A stretch of 64,000 nt of DNA from Cardinalis cardinalis (taxonomy: Eukaryota > Chordata > Aves > Passeriformes > Cardinalidae), in contig JACDOX010000263.1 in NCBI GenBank assembly GCA_014549065.1, forward strand, positions 434,001 to 498,000, written 5' to 3'. Of the stretch, positions 39,000-53,300 are shown in pieces; within the stretch, counting starts at the first letter, position 1, and every line of letters starts with the position of its first letter. The notes under the pieces were generated by a model. The model was not told the origin of the DNA and searched no databases. It saw nothing but the letters and a program-made list of their open reading frames with translations. A program made the translations under genes and the position numbers.

Positions 39000-39770
39000 G
39001 CAAAGCACCACCAAGTAGGGCTGTCAGGGGTGCATTACATAATTGCAAGCTATTTACCCGCTGTCACTGCTAACCTGCTGAATTGTGTGCCTGGCATGCT
39101 CCCATCTCCTCCAGGGGCAACCAAAACAAAGGTGGCACCACATTGTGCACCTTGATGTGCTGAGAGCTTGCCCTGCCATTTAAAAGTAATAGACGGTGCT
39201 GACAGATGGCATGAATGAATTACATTAGAAAACCACCTGAAAAGAAAACCTTTCTAGCCACATTAACAATTAAAGAAATGCATGAGAAAAAGTCATCATC
39301 CAGACTAATTATTTCTCTTTGTGCAGAGCAGGCAGGGTTTCCCTGCTGCAATAAAGGACTGAGGGGGTCCTATATTCTTATGTATTTCTCTGTGGATATT
39401 GTCTGATTGCTTCAAAGTCAACCACAAGGGTTGCTGGAGAGAGCAAGTGAAAATATTTGCTCTCCCCTTCAATCTGCTTGGGTGGGCATGGTGCCTTTTC
39501 ATAGCGTGCCCAGACCTCGACAGCCAGAGGTAACAGCTGACCACCAAACCTTGATTCTGTTTTGCATTAGCTTCAGTTTATTGATTATCACTCAGGAGCA
39601 AAACCAGAAATTGACTTGAAAAGCCCAATAGCTTTCTGAGTTCCCCTCTGTGCATATAGATAATGCAAAGGAGTCTCATTGGAGAGTGGAAGGCTCCCTC
39701 CATTTTACTTTGATGAGGAGCATTAAAGTAGAAGAGACACTAATAAATGAAGCTAATTATTCTAAAATAT
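39000..39770. promoter_or_regulatory. Candidate intronic enhancer, motif-rich
   Basis: Balanced-composition sequence with many textbook binding words close together: CAGATG E-box (39203), ATGAATTACAT homeodomain/POU-like (39215), AACCACAA RUNX-type (39420), TTTTGCATTAG POU-like (39560), TTATTGATTATC PBX/HOX-like (39578), TAATGCAAAG POU-like (39661) and TAATTA (39754). POU, homeodomain and RUNX factors act in sensory neurons where PIEZO2 is used. Motif clustering alone is weak evidence and conservation was not tested. Confidence 0.25.
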
Positions 39771-40429
39771 TTTCTTCCTAAGAATTTACANTATTGATGA
39801 TATTTTTCTTTAACTTGTTTTCTTTGGTGCACAGTGAAGAAATAGAAAGGTTTTTTTTTTTCCTCCATCCATATTTTCAGTGTTATTTCAGTCCAGTCTC
39901 TCTGTTTATCTGAGATTAGGTACCTGTGCAGAAAGTGAGTCCTTATGGCATTATTATAATTTTTATAGACTTCTTTCACAGAAGAAAGAANACAGAAGAG
40001 AGGAGATTGAAGCTGCATTTGAAAGAAAAGATTAAAACATCAGAATTATTTTTTCAAGACTTTACATTCTTAAACCAGGAGTTGGTCTGGTCTATCACAT
40101 TTACTGAGCAGAACTGTCACTGAATAAGGCTTCCTGAAGTCCTCTTCCTTTAATTGAAAGCTCCTGAATGCAGACATTCTTAACTAGTGCATCACTAAAC
40201 CAGAATTTATGTCAGTTTGGGCCCAATTTCAANGGATATTTGTGTCAAGACTAATGATTCTTCTTAATTATCTAAATCCCATTTTTTACTGTACGTATTT
40301 CAAGACCATATAAACNTGATATTCATGTTGAACACTTCAACATATTTTTCAGTCTTAGAGAAAATTTCCCATTATTTTCAGCTCTCTATTTAGAGATGCA
40401 GAATGAACATTCAGTGGATACATTACCAG

Positions 40430-40650
40430 AGCACTTGGGGGTGGGCGTGGAGGAGGCAGCAGTGCAAAGCTGAATTGCCATCTGTTTCTTTTCAGAGCAT
40501 AATTTGCAGGTGCAGGTAATCTAGTGACTTTTCCAAACTACTTCCCACCTGTTTACATAGTTCCCTTTGGGCCTGTGACATAATCCTTATACTGCATGAT
40601 GCAATGCAGGCAATTAAAAAGAAAGGGTAAAAAGAAAAGCAGTGAAATTT
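40430..40650. promoter_or_regulatory. Candidate intronic enhancer with C/EBP-ATF, forkhead and E-box words
   Basis: Within about 220 bp: GGGGGTGGGCG (KLF/EGR-like, 40437-40447), CAGGTG (40507), CACCTG (40546), overlapping TGTTTACATA (forkhead, 40550) and TGATGCAAT (exact C/EBP-ATF composite element, 40597-40605). The density is notable for AT-rich intron sequence. Function is inferred only. Confidence 0.25.
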
Positions 40651-43600
40651 TCACTTTTCTTTAATGTGTAAAAGTGGGACATGTAAAGGTTTTCCAACTT
40701 AATTGCATAATGCTTTTTTTCAGCCATCCTTCATTTGCAAAATACCTTTTTCATGGTTGCTGATGGATGTAAATTAGTGTTTATATAATTAGTATATATA
40801 AATTGTATCTATAATGAGTGATTACAGTGGGCTGTTATGTGCTATTTATTGCAATTCAGGAATAGGTTGAGCATACTGAGGATAATGTCCTTTGAGCTAT
40901 GAGTTTTTCCACTGTCCTAGTTTTTCAGAAATCTTTTGCTTATTTTACAAAAATATTTATTGATCCTGNGTTAGTACTTTGACAATTCTTGTTGTGGTGG
41001 ATTCTGTTCTCTGAGAGGATTTGTGCATCACAGACTGATTGCCTTAATTGTTGTGGTTGTCTTTTCACATTTTACCTAACTTCTAACCATCCTACCAAAA
41101 AGGCCCCAGAAATTCAAAATAGAAACAATTTTAGCCCTAAACATACCAGCAAAGGTCCTCTGGCAAACTTGTATTGTAGAAAGATGCAAAGGAGAGAACT
41201 CTCATTATCAGAAATGAAGATAAAATTTGTGAAAGTCCACACAGAACATTTCTTATCTCCTTCCACCTGCCCTATTTGTGAAAATGTGCAAATGTGCAAG
41301 AGAGTACCAACCCAATATATAAACCATTATAAATTTGAATTTTCCTGCTTTTTATGAGCCCTGGAAGTCAAGAAATGTGGCTTGTGAAGACTAAATGAAG
41401 CATGCAATATTTCTTTTAGAAACAACAAACGAATCTTTATAAGTAAGGTAAACGTCTAATTTTGCATCATTTGTTAAACCGGAAGATGAGAATCCCAGGG
41501 CAAAAATTAATTTCCAAAGCACAGGGGTCTAAGGTTATAGTCAAGATTAGTCAACATTGACTTTCCTAGTGCCNAAGCACAGGTCAAAGAACATCCTTAT
41601 GGATAAGAGATTAATGTAAAAAGCTTGCATGTATTAGAAGTTGAGTAAGTGGATTAAGTATCAACAGATGTTAGTTTAATTACAAGCAGGCTCCACTTGT
41701 TGGGGCTGAAATGATGTGTTTGCTGCATTACNGAACAAGAAAATAGCCTGGGCTTCAGCTGTTTTACAGTATATCAATAACGCACTCCTAATATACAGTG
41801 ATAATTTGATAGCAAAGGCTGTTGTAGTTTACAGGCTCCTTCCCAAAATGGTTCACCATCCCATCTTGAGACAGCAAGAGGGTGTTGAAGCGAGGGGGAG
41901 NCCCTTACCTGGCACCTGCAGTAATTCCTAGGTCCCTGCCATCATACAGGGCAGTCAGAAGGGCCTTTATGATCTGTCCATAAGGTCTAAGCTCACAGGT
42001 GAACTTTGCAAAGTGAAATTGTTCACGTCCTTTNTACCCCTCCATTTTATATCTTCACTGAATCCCCAAGTAAATTCTTCTGTACAACTTTTGTTTGACA
42101 TTAAATCTTTTCAGCGCAAGTCAATTAGAGGATCAGGTTTAATTTCTTCTAAAGGAGGATCTTCTACTCTTTCATATTGCAGTTAGTTATGAATGATTCA
42201 TTATTCTGTGTCTTNGGGCAGATTACTGCTTCAAGTGAGGCAGGTAAGGTCATGGAATATTGACTAAAAATGCAATTATTTTGTCTAACTGAATTAATTC
42301 CAGGCTTGAGCTATCAAAAAGAACATGAAAAGCAGTTTCAGATAAAACATAAGTCTAAAAGTCAGGTATCCCCTGTTTAACTAGGGAACAGAGGGGCAAA
42401 GCATTTACAATACTTAGAATGCAGATAATATGTAGTATTAAACTATAAACACAGTTTTTTGAGCAGGTGAAAATAAGGTGCTTTCATCATTAATCTTAAG
42501 TATCAATTGGAATAAATCCATGTTAGAGTGTTTCTTTGTGTGATGGCATTTAGAAAACTGAGGGAAACTATCCTTTGCATTTCTGAACAGAGGTTGTCTG
42601 TGCCATATTTACAGAAGTACACAAATCTAAACCAGGACTTTTATTAGTTGAAATTACATATTGATGACATTTAGGAAGGTCAATGGTTAATTATTTTTGC
42701 ATTACTTTTTATTTATTACATTGTCTACCAGTAAGTCTCCTGTGTATATCAGTAATTACTGATGTCATAATTGTCAGACATTCTATAGATGGTATACTTA
42801 GAGCTTCTCTTCATTTGAGACACAAATATAATACTGTAGAGATTTTACAAATCCTTCCACTTTATGCAGATCTGTAGAATTAATCAGAATATATTCCTAT
42901 TCACTGGAAAGAAACATTGAAATTGAAATNAAATTAATTTAAAAAAACAGCTGTCCTGGAGGTGGCTGATGGTGAATATCTGTTACAGTATTTTATGTAA
43001 AAACTATTAAATATCTTTTTAAAAATATCCAGTGAAGCAAAACGTCACAATGAATTTTGTTAATGACTAATATTAAAAAGGTAGATTTTGGACAGAGAAA
43101 GACTTATATATTGGCATTTGCAAACCTTTTGAAGAGTCAGCATGGGAAATCAAATGAGATTTGAAATGTAGTTCTGATTCTTTTAATATCCTTTTCAAAA
43201 TCTGTTTTGTATCATATTCATTTTAATATGTGGCTGTATTAGTGCAGCTGAAGATTTTAAGTCATAATAGTGAGCCTTTTATTTTTAACTCAAGTTACAG
43301 ATTAAGAAAAATACNATTAATCCTTGTATCTAGATGTTTGTCTTTCAGCCATCTGACATAACTCAGAGTATAATTTATTAGTAATAATGGCTTGTTTTCA
43401 TTAAACTTCTAGATTTCTGTTATATTGCATTTTCAGATCTGGTTTCTCAGGGTTTATTTAAATATTCATTAAAAAATGCTAACGCAAAGTAATATTTGAA
43501 TCCTTTTGATGGCAAGCTTCTAACTCTGAATGTGGTATTTGAAATATTGGAAGCCACAAATGAGCTGTGCAGATACTGATGATGAAGGCCATTTGCAGCA

Positions 43601-45634
43601 TGTGCACCCACTTAAGTGTTGGTGCTGGTTAAGTAGCTTAGACTTTGGGGTTGGAGAGCTGAATTAAACTAATGCTTCTCATGGATCCTGTTATGGAAAT
43701 TCAGGNTTTTTTTTNCCCCTTTCCTTGTGTCTCAGNAAGGGCCACAGGGATATGCTCCACTTTTTCTGCCTCACTGGGTAGAATTTGTAGAGCAGGTTTT
43801 CTTGTTGGGTGTGAAAGAAGAGCATAAGCAGCTTTGGCATCCAGGGAAGGCAGGGACAAGATGGNGAGGTGGGGCAANGCAAGCAAAACTCAATTTCAGG
43901 GANGCTTGCAAGCTTCCTGTTCTATAAATATAAAGGTGGACTCCATAGATTTTTTTTTTTTTGAGGGCATTTACTGTTGTCTTTTCTAGCTCTCTGAAAT
44001 TTTAAAGTAGTCCTAGCTGTGACTGTTGATTCTCAGGCCATNGATGCTTGTGTAATTCCAAAATACTTTAGGGAAAAGTATAAAAATTAAAAAAAAATCT
44101 TTTCTACTGTAGACAGTGTTCTTAACACTACTACTGAGCATAAAGAATGTTGGAAGGCCTTTTTACTTTGTATCTTTCAATCTGCTCATATCCATGGGAT
44201 GTTACCATTTTCAGGAAATTTGGGAGTTTCCTGAGTTCCATAAAGGCTACAAGCTCTTCTACACTTTGTTTAATTTCAGTTTGGGAGACGTGGGTTCAGA
44301 AGACAATCATGATGATCTTTTCTTAAAGGTGTTTTTCTGCCAATAACCATTTAACCNCTATGCACACACCTCCTTCTTNACAAGGGAAGGAGATGTAAGT
44401 GGCNGGGAGAGCAGTCCTAGCTCTTCCAAGTGAGGCGTGAGATGATGGATCTAGGTGATGGATCTATCCTACAGATAATGGCTTTAATGCTTACCAGAGC
44501 TGCAGCCACCTGTCCTTCTCATGGCCTCCTAGCTTGTTTCCTTTCCTGAGTGCCTGGAGGTGCTGGATGCCAGTACAGCTGCACTAGAAAAGATTTGTGT
44601 CTGGGAAGGGGAGAACAGGAAGAAGGAGNGAAGAGGACATTGTTTGAAGAGTGGGATTGGTTTAGGTTTTACATTAGATGTGCCAAGTGAGAAGGCAGTG
44701 GTTGGACTCTTGCATAGTTCAGAAGCATATCTTTGTAAAATACTGCAGTAAGGTCATCCAGGTTAACAGAGGTTATTCTTACCTCATATGAGAAGTATTT
44801 TGTGATACAGTTTTGAGTGAAATACATCCCCTAGATTTTTTTGGCNTGCGTATTTCTTGTCAGTGTTTCAGTCTGTTGCCAGACCTTCTGCATGCAAGCA
44901 CAAATGTCATAAAAGTACAATATAAATATTTGCAGATGGATATAGCATTGGGACAGATGTTTTTAATGAGCATTTTCTGAATACCCTCAANTTTCCTTTT
45001 GTCAGAGAAGAATACATGGATGCTTGGCTATTTCACATCTNGCCCCTACACACTGTGGTGAGGATTTAATTTTTCATTGTTTTCTGAGCTCTGGTTGAAG
45101 GACAAGAAAAATGTCTCTCAGGCACATTTAGGCAAGGTCCTGCTGTTGTCAGTGAGTTTGGGGATAAAGTGTATTGATGATTCATGAAGAGGTTCAGTGT
45201 AAGTCCAAAAAAATTGCAGGTACTTGTACTATGTGAGAGCTAGAGGTTTTCTGGATGGCCTTTTCTCACTAGTTAGCAGAGACAGTGAGTAATTTTTGCC
45301 TTTTTTCTAATATTCTTTGTATAAANGTTTGCTAGACATTTAGTCACCTTCTAGCAGCTAAAATCTTTGAACTGAGTTCTTGCAGGGGAAATCAGTGAGG
45401 TCAGTAATTGAAGAATATCTGGGCAAGTAGGAAGCAAAACTTGGTTAGACTCATGTCTCCTAATATCTTTCAGTTACCTAGCTTGTTTGGCAAGCTGTGA
45501 TAGAAACAGTTNTCTGTTTCACTGCAATTCTCTCTCAAAACTAGCTTCTAATACTTTGTCTCAGCTGTACTGATCATTGTGGGAAATGAATTACTTTGCA
45601 TGTGGGCCTATTTTAGAGATAAAGGCAAGTAAAT

Positions 45635-45658
45635 TATCATCAATGTTAATTGATGATA
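45635..45658. repeat. Perfect 10-bp inverted repeat (hairpin)
   Basis: TATCATCAAT and ATTGATGATA are exact reverse complements around a 4-base GTTA loop. They also form paired ATTGAT-type PBX/HOX-like words. No further function can be assigned. Confidence 0.8.
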
Positions 45659-48600
45659 TCAATGTTAAGAAGGTTTTCTTAGCTTCTGCCAGTCAAAATG
45701 TGTTATTATCACAATATCATATCACATCATCTGTCTGCTAGTGTTTCTTAGGAGACAGGATAGTCCTGAAAAGTTTCCTATTGAGATGGATGTGATGTGG
45801 AGATACNTGATATGGAAAGAGGTCTCAGATCTTTATATTCTTTCTCAGAGTATTAACTTGCTCTCACTTCCAAATACAGCTAAACTTTGGTGCTACAGAG
45901 TTCAATTAGATTAATTNGTACAATTTTCTGTATTCTTACAAATTCTGTTTCACATTAGCATGCTTGTGGATGATGGTNGACATTCTTGGTATTTCCTGTC
46001 TTGCTTATGGCCATCCTTCTAAGCTCCTNGTGAAGCAAGTTAGAAATCTCATAAATAAACACATGATGGGTAGTATTTCATTTTTGTCATATGCTAATCA
46101 TGATTTTCACAATATTATTCTGGACAGTAAGTCTGTACAAGTCTTCCTTTTAGCCATGTTGAAATTTGGAAAAAGAGAGAAAAAAAAAGACTACTGCTTT
46201 TTCTTTTTTTTTTTAATTCCAGATCAAGAGTCTCATTTCAGAACAACTTTAAAATTAATTAATGCAGTAAGAAGTTATCTATGAACCTGTTAAGAATGAA
46301 TCTTTGCTTTTTTTTAACCACATGTAAAGATAGGGAATGATTTAATGATTCTGCTGTAAAGGAGTATGCTGTCTAGAATAAATTTCAAGTTTTGGTTGCA
46401 TATNAGTGATTACAATTTAAATAAATGAAGGAAGTTAGGAAAATTTATTGGTATGTTGGATATATTTGTTTTGAGTGTTAGAATGATGGTAATTAGAATT
46501 ATTTTATTTGAGGGCTTGAGTTGAATTGTCATCAACTTCCAAGGCATGAACAAAAGCCCTTGTGTTTTTCTGTTAAAAATATCTTTAAAAACTTGCTTTT
46601 GTGTAGAGAGTGATTAAATGTTTTCTCCCTGTACAACATTTTATAATTTATTGTTTTCTTGTCATTAGGCAGTTGACATGTGACTTTTTACTGGAATTTT
46701 TATTTAGCTGAAAGCCAATAAAGCCCATTTTNGAACAGTTGTTGGAAAAGAGCCAACCTGGACTAGTGAGCTCATGGAAGGTGTCAGTGGCTTCCCAGTG
46801 ACAGGAAGCAACCAGGGTGGCATTGTGTGCCTGTGTCCCAAGGTCACTGAGCTGCTGCAGNTTCATTATTTTTACCTCTTGGTTTTGTTGTGTAGCTGCA
46901 GCCCTGGAGCTGCCCTTGAATTACTCAGGAGCTGTGTGAGCTAATGAAGCCATAGGTTCATCATTACTAAACTTTTGTGAGGAAAAAGAGTAGTGGAGGA
47001 GGTTACAAGCAGAAGGTGAGAACGTTTGTGCATGAAGTAACTGAAATCACTGTGCATCAGAGGGTAGGTGGGGTTTTTTTGATTTGGTTGGTTTTTCTTT
47101 TTACAAAATATCAGCCAAAACTTAAATTCAGTGATCATATCTGTGATTTGGATTTACATGGATGTATGGAAAGAACAAAGAGCTGTGATAGTAGAGGATG
47201 CTGATGAATCAGAATGGAAAGCTGAAAAGTTGCCTGTAAGAGAAATTGTCAAATTCATAGAGGGTGCCTCCATTACGTTTGCAGGTGAAAGTGGCTGAAG
47301 ACCTGCAGTCACTGGTTTAAAAAGTATTAATGAAGGAAAACTTCACAGGGATAAGAGGAAGTAGAAAATGCAGGAAAGGGTAAAAGAATAAGAATAGTAG
47401 AGAAGACTAATATGGAGACGTGTGTCTGACAATGTACTTAGGTCTTGTATTTTCATTAAAAAAAGTCTGGAGCAATACGAGTCATAGATTTTAATGCCGC
47501 TTCTGCCAAAGACAGAATTTGATATTAAATTCTAGTAAGTAGATACAGGTTCTTCTATATGTTAATGTCCACAGATGGATCCAGATATTGATCTAAAGAC
47601 AAACTCTTGTCAAGGTTTCTGCATGTTTTTACCNAGTAAAAGAAATCCCAGATGGGTATTGATGCACACATTCACTGCACTAATCATANAATTTACAGAT
47701 GAGCCCAAACAGAAGCTGTGTCTGCGAGCTGTGTNTCTGTGCACAGGGATGTTCAGGCATTAGAACTTGTGATTGCTGTATCATTTTAATTGCTTAAACA
47801 GAAAACCTCAGGATTTCAGAGGTTTCAATGTCCTTATGCTCGCTTNGAAGATTTAATTTGAATTCTAACCTAGAATTCCAAATAAATAAACTTTTTCCTA
47901 AATACATATTTTCAAGGGTAGTTCAAATGTGCCTGTCAGGAGGCAGGATTGCTCTTTTCATGCAGGCCAAAGTGAGGAGGTGATGTTTTCCTTTAGGAGA
48001 GTATCACTAGATTNTAAGGCAATAATAGCCATTCCTTGTTTTGAAAATAATTTTAAATATTTTGGATGGAGTTAGATTTTTTTGTGTGCCCTTTTCTTTC
48101 CTTCCTTTTTGTTTTATTTTGAGACCAAACTAGAAGAAATAAGAGCTGATTGCTTGATATCTATGACTTCATGCTATTTGGTATTTTACCACTGAGTTTT
48201 CACACCCTGCAGGGATTAAACTATCTGTCATTGTGTGACAATTTACATTCCTCACTGTGAATTAGGGTAACTTGCTGTGTCTTTGCTTTTTTAATTAACC
48301 ACAGAATCAGAAGTCAAAGACCTGTAAGATCACCCTAATAAATAGAAAGTTCTCAGATGAGCTAGTTGGGAAATCTTCCAATCCAAGTTTCTTCTTTCTG
48401 GGGAGATGTCAATTAGTTAAAACAGATACAACTTCTCTGAATTCACTTCTTCATGCTTCTAATGAAGGTCAGGGGCTTGAACTGGAAAATAAACCTGCTT
48501 TTCACTTAACAAGTCACCACTAATGTGAGTCCAGCAACTGTGCTTTGCAGACTGCTCTGGGTAAAGAACCCCTGGGTTCTTTACTCAGCTTTAGTTTCTC

Positions 48601-49761
48601 ACTCCTCATTAGTCAGCATTGATTTGGGTGCTATGGCTAAACCTGGTGCCCAAGCTCTGCTCCAAAGCTTGATGTAGTGGTGAAGCTTTCTATAGCAATT
48701 GATTTTTCTTGACAGTAAAGCTTTTTCATATTCGTGAGGGATTTTATAGAAAATGGGAACTCATACAGTGCCACAGATTTTCTAGTAATCTGCTCAAATG
48801 TAGTTCCTATATTCCTGAACAGTGCTAAGTCCATCAGTATCACACCTGGTATTGGTTTTGGGTGTGGGGTTACTGATGAAGAGGAAAAAAAAACGTGTTT
48901 TTTTTCAATTTAGATGAGGTTACTTCACTCAGTAATCCAGTAATGCACTCCTTCTTCCTGCATGGTGTGCTCTGCCCTTCAGGTGTCTTTCTATGGAATC
49001 TTCCACTTTGACTTAGTGAAACAATTAATCTCTCTTCATCTTGACAGAGACAATTAACTTCTTTCCCCAATAATATGCTCTGTGAACTACCTCCAGTGTT
49101 TTGTTACTATTTTTGCAATCCAAAACTACATGGCTATATCCAGACTCAATGGCACAAGAGATATATACACAGGGCTGTTGGAGTCTTTTTAACTGAATGC
49201 CAGCTTGCATAAAACATGATTTAAATGTAAATAATGTGATGGGAAAAGATTACACAGACCAGGTCACAAGTTTGTATTATGTAGTACTGATGGATAAACA
49301 GTATAAATATTTCAGAAGGATTCTTGTCAGGGTTTTTTTTATTTTTTTGGATTTTGAAATGCTTGTAAAGTCCATATTGAGTACTTTGAGATCATGATGC
49401 TTGCTTGGTAGTTCTGTGAAAAGAAAAGCAGTGTTTTGAGCTCAGTGTTTCTCTGGGGAACGCATTGAGAAGAATAGTAACTGTGATTGCTTTGGAACTA
49501 CAGTAACTTCTGTAAGAATAAAGTGGAATGAGAGGACTAGCAATGGAGGTGACTTTTTGCCACCCAAAATTTGTAGTGTTAATGTTAGTGTTGCAAAGAT
49601 AAGAATTTCTGCAAGGTGTGGGAAGGAGACCAGCATGCTTGGTATCACAAGGTAGGGTTGGAAGAATAAACTTCACTTGTAACATGCTAAGTGACAACTT
49701 TTGATCTCCAGATACTGAGATAACTAATATCCCTGTACTTTAGGAATTAGATTTCCTAGAG

Positions 49762-50369
49762 TGTCCTACTTCGAGCTGGGACAGAGTTAGTTTTCTTCTA
49801 AATAAGATGTGGCCCAGTGCTGTGTTTTGGATTTAGTGTGAGAGCAATATTGATAACACACTGATGTTTTAGTTGTAATGCTTACTCTAAGCCCAGGTAT
49901 TTTCAGTGTCTCATGCTTTGCCAGTGACCAGGTGAACAAAGAAGCTAGTGGGGAATGTGGGCAGGACAGGTGTCCTGGAGCAGCCAGAGGGATATTCCAT
50001 GCTATAGAAGGTCATGTTCAGTCTCTAAACTAGGGAGAGCTGGCTGAGAGGCACCAGTNGCTGCTTGGAGATGGGATGGGTATTCCTCAGTGGGTGGTGA
50101 GCAACTGCAGTGTGCTTCTTGGGTTTTATATCTCTCTTTTCCTAATATTATTAGTGCTGCTACTGTATTTTACTTCCTTTGAAGTATTTTACACATAAGT
50201 TTTTTTATTACTACTATATTTTACTTTATTTTAGTTAATAAACATTTCTGGGCTCAGTCCCCAGTTTTTACCTTTTCTTCCAATTCTTCTCCCTGTCTCA
50301 CCAGAGTGGGTTGGAGGGGTGGTGACTGAGCATCTGTGTAGTGCTTAGCTTAGGGTTTAAACCATGACA
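49762..50369 (+). mobile_element. Solo LTR, avian ERVL-like family
   Basis: A 608-bp element starting TGTCCTACTTCGAGCTGGGA and ending GGTTTAAACCATGACA, in + orientation. Interior words (GTGCTGTGTTTTGGATTTAG, TTGATAACACACTGATGTTT, GGGTGGTGAGCAACTGCA, TAGTTAATAAACATTTC with a polyadenylation-type AATAAA) follow the order of the common avian ERVL-type LTR as I know it. The flanks TAGAG and AAGGG match at three of five positions, so a decayed 5-bp target duplication is possible. No internal genes accompany it. It is related to the minus-strand LTR at 2988-3554. Confidence 0.85.
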
Positions 50370-53300
50370 AAGGGGATGGCTGGTTTAATCTGGGGTGTGT
50401 GTAAGCATATGTACATGTATCACTTTTATTAGAAGGATATTCTTTGGGTTTTGATTTTTTGGTGCTACTGCTGCTTGTGTTTCAGGAACAAATGGTGGGA
50501 AAAAAAAAAAAAGAAGGTTCCAGGAATAGCTAAAGTGCAGCATTCAGAATTGATTTCTGCTTATTATAACCTTGATCCTCTGCATCTGTACATCATTCTC
50601 CCCCCTCCAAAAAATCAAACCCCACCCCTTTTTGCTTTAGTTTCTTTGAAAAGTAGCCATATGCATCTTCAAAACCCCATGGAAAAGCTCAGTAGTGCAA
50701 ACTCTGGTTTCCTTGATTATTCCTTCAGCTATATGGACACAGACTGTAAAATTACCTCCTCCTGCCTAGCTGAGTTTGCNTGATGGTGTTTCTGGTGAGG
50801 TGCTTCATGTCCCCATGCCTGAGGGAAGAGTCCTCCTTGGGCATGGACAAGTGNCCACTTATCTTCTGTATCCAAAAGAGTACAAGTAAAACCAGAAACC
50901 TTGCTGCTTTCTGGTGACCAGGATTTTAACATGTGTGGTTTTCAGGGTTTATACATAAATGGCTCATATGAAACATGTTAAGACCAATACTTAAAACATT
51001 TTTAAGAAATATCTTGTCTTTCTTGGTATTCCAGAGAATTATCTTTGTCCTTTTGTTGTTCTTTAGAGGATTTTTTTGTTGTTCTTTAGAGGATTAATAG
51101 TTGGGACGAGGAGGTTAGTTCAAGACCACTGGAATAATGGCAGGATTGTAGTGCTATTTAAATTTATTGTTCTCCTGGTTTTGATGCTATAATCTTAGCA
51201 GACCTGATGCTTCATATTGAAATAATCCTAGGCTAGAGTTTTGTTCTTTCTCCATTTTCACTAGAAGATTGTCTTAAGTTTCAGATGAATAGACGTGAAT
51301 TCAAGAAATGTGGTTAAATCCATTTAAATCTGTATATACCTAACAAAAAGAGAACANCTTGACTTTTTGCTGTAGTTTGGGGAATGGAANTTTGCCCAGG
51401 TTAAAGGCTTNAGGATTTGGNTCCATGTTTATTTTAAATCCTCATTTCCCAGACATAAACTGTTCTAATAGAAGCATCCAGATATTTGAGAATATGCTGC
51501 AATGTATTTTTGCATNCTTTGGATGTGCTTTGAGTAAGAAGAAACAGCAGATGTTTGAGCCATACNGAACTATACTTTCCTAAGACAAACCTTTCCCATG
51601 TTGGAGGAACATGGCATACCTACCTGGTGGACAGGCTTGTTATTGTTTTGAGGGGAATTTTGGTGTTCCCCTCCAACCTCATCCAAGTTTGAATACAGTG
51701 ATCAAGAATTAGAGATACAGGCTCCATCTTTTTGCCCTATTTTGAGATTAAATTTATTAACCAAATGAAAAATACAGGATTGGAAGGGTCAAGAGTAAGA
51801 CTCGATACTGACCTAAGAAAAAACTGAATTAAAACTGCAGATATATTTTTAATTATTATATCAGAGATGGTCTGCCATTTTTAGTACCAGGTGTAGCTTC
51901 TATAATCTTGCTTATGGTTTTTTTTTTCAGTAAAATAAGGAGTGCAGGTGGCTGAGGTGGAATGTCTGGGTACAATTAGTGCCCAGGTTTGACCATGATT
52001 AAGGATTTCTTTGCATCCTGAAGTTCTGATCTTGAGAGAGGCATTGATTTAGAGCTCATATATTAATTTTTGGCCTATAAATCTTATTTTTTTAAAAATA
52101 AGCATAAAAATGCATAAAACTTGTAGATGTTGGATTTGGAGGGAAGTTATATTTCCTCACTCACAGCATCTGAAGCTAATTTCAAATCTACTGATTCTGC
52201 TGCCTGCAAATAAACTAAAAGTCTGATTCAACATCTGGGCAAGTATTATTTTTGGAAATCTTGTAGATGACTAAAAAAAATGGAGTGGAGGACCCACTTT
52301 TCTTTGCTCCTTTGCACAGGATTTCTGGAGGAGAATGGAAGCTTTCTTCTGAAATGTCGAATTTATTATGCAGAGATCTCACACAAAAGGGTGGGGGTCA
52401 GATTCAGATTGCCAACTTTTCCTAACCTCAAAACAGGATGTGCTCCCCTCTTTCCACTGCAGGATTCCATGTAATAATCAAACCATTCATGCTTGTTCCA
52501 ATCTGCATTTTAATACTTGCTTTTTTTTTAAGCTCTTCAAATATTTCTCAGCTGAAAGTTGATAAATGGCTTTTGGCTTACCTGGTTGACGTTCATCTGC
52601 TGGAAGGTGATTGCATTTTTGGCAGGAGAGATGAGCTAAATTAATAAAATGCATAAATTGAATTAGTGGCCTGTCTCATGCNTGATCAGAAATATGCTTT
52701 GTGTGTTTTCTAAATTTGGAGTTAAAATTGTATGGACAAGCACATGGGTTGCTTTGCTGTCTGTGCTCTGTGTCATCATCCACAAAAGCAGCCTTGTTGG
52801 GCTGTACAGTGCAGGGTGAAGTTCAAAAAGCACTTCAGAGGTTAGAAATATTCTTACCAAGCTTGACTCAAATTGTCTCCAGACACAAAAATAACATTTC
52901 TTCTTCTTTGGGCTACGTTGGACTGCAGTTCCCATTCTCAGATGAGACCATTCAGTATTTGGCCCCTTCTGGAACTGCTTTTTTAATTGCTTGCACTTTT
53001 GGCTGAAAGAGACCAATTTACCAGTGTCTTGTCTGCTGATTAAGAGTGAGAACATGGCATGCACACTGTTGTCTTGCTGTGCCAGTAAATGGATTTGAAC
53101 TAAAAACCCCTTTGCTTTTAAGAATTACACCCACAAACAAAACAGTATTCTCGGACGCTTTGAGATGGTCACAGTTTTTTCATCTGGTATTGTTGGTTAA
53201 GGGTCACTTAGCAGAGTGCAAAAATATTTTTAAAGGACAGGTTTCTAGCTGGTTGTTCCTGTTTTCAGGAGTTTGGTATGATGGATTTGAGTCACTGTGG

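Larger units (their letters stand above)
38521..49761. other. Intronic DNA with candidate regulatory stretches
   Basis: More than 11 kb without a recognised exon or mobile element. Two motif-rich stretches (39.0-39.8 and 40.43-40.65 kb) are listed separately. Also present are a 24-bp hairpin at 45635-45658, T-rich tracts (43951-43962, 46206-46214, 47070-47105) and N-rich patches at 43705-43905. The open frame at 40989-41357 (122 codons) has no known motif. Confidence 0.5.

Noticed and set aside
40989..41357. 122-codon + strand open frame with several cysteines
   Set aside because: The cysteine spacing does not form a recognisable zinc-binding pattern, and no splice-site pair frames it convincingly.
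50451..50783. 110-codon + strand open frame after the second LTR
   Set aside because: It runs through an A-rich tract and lacks any family resemblance.
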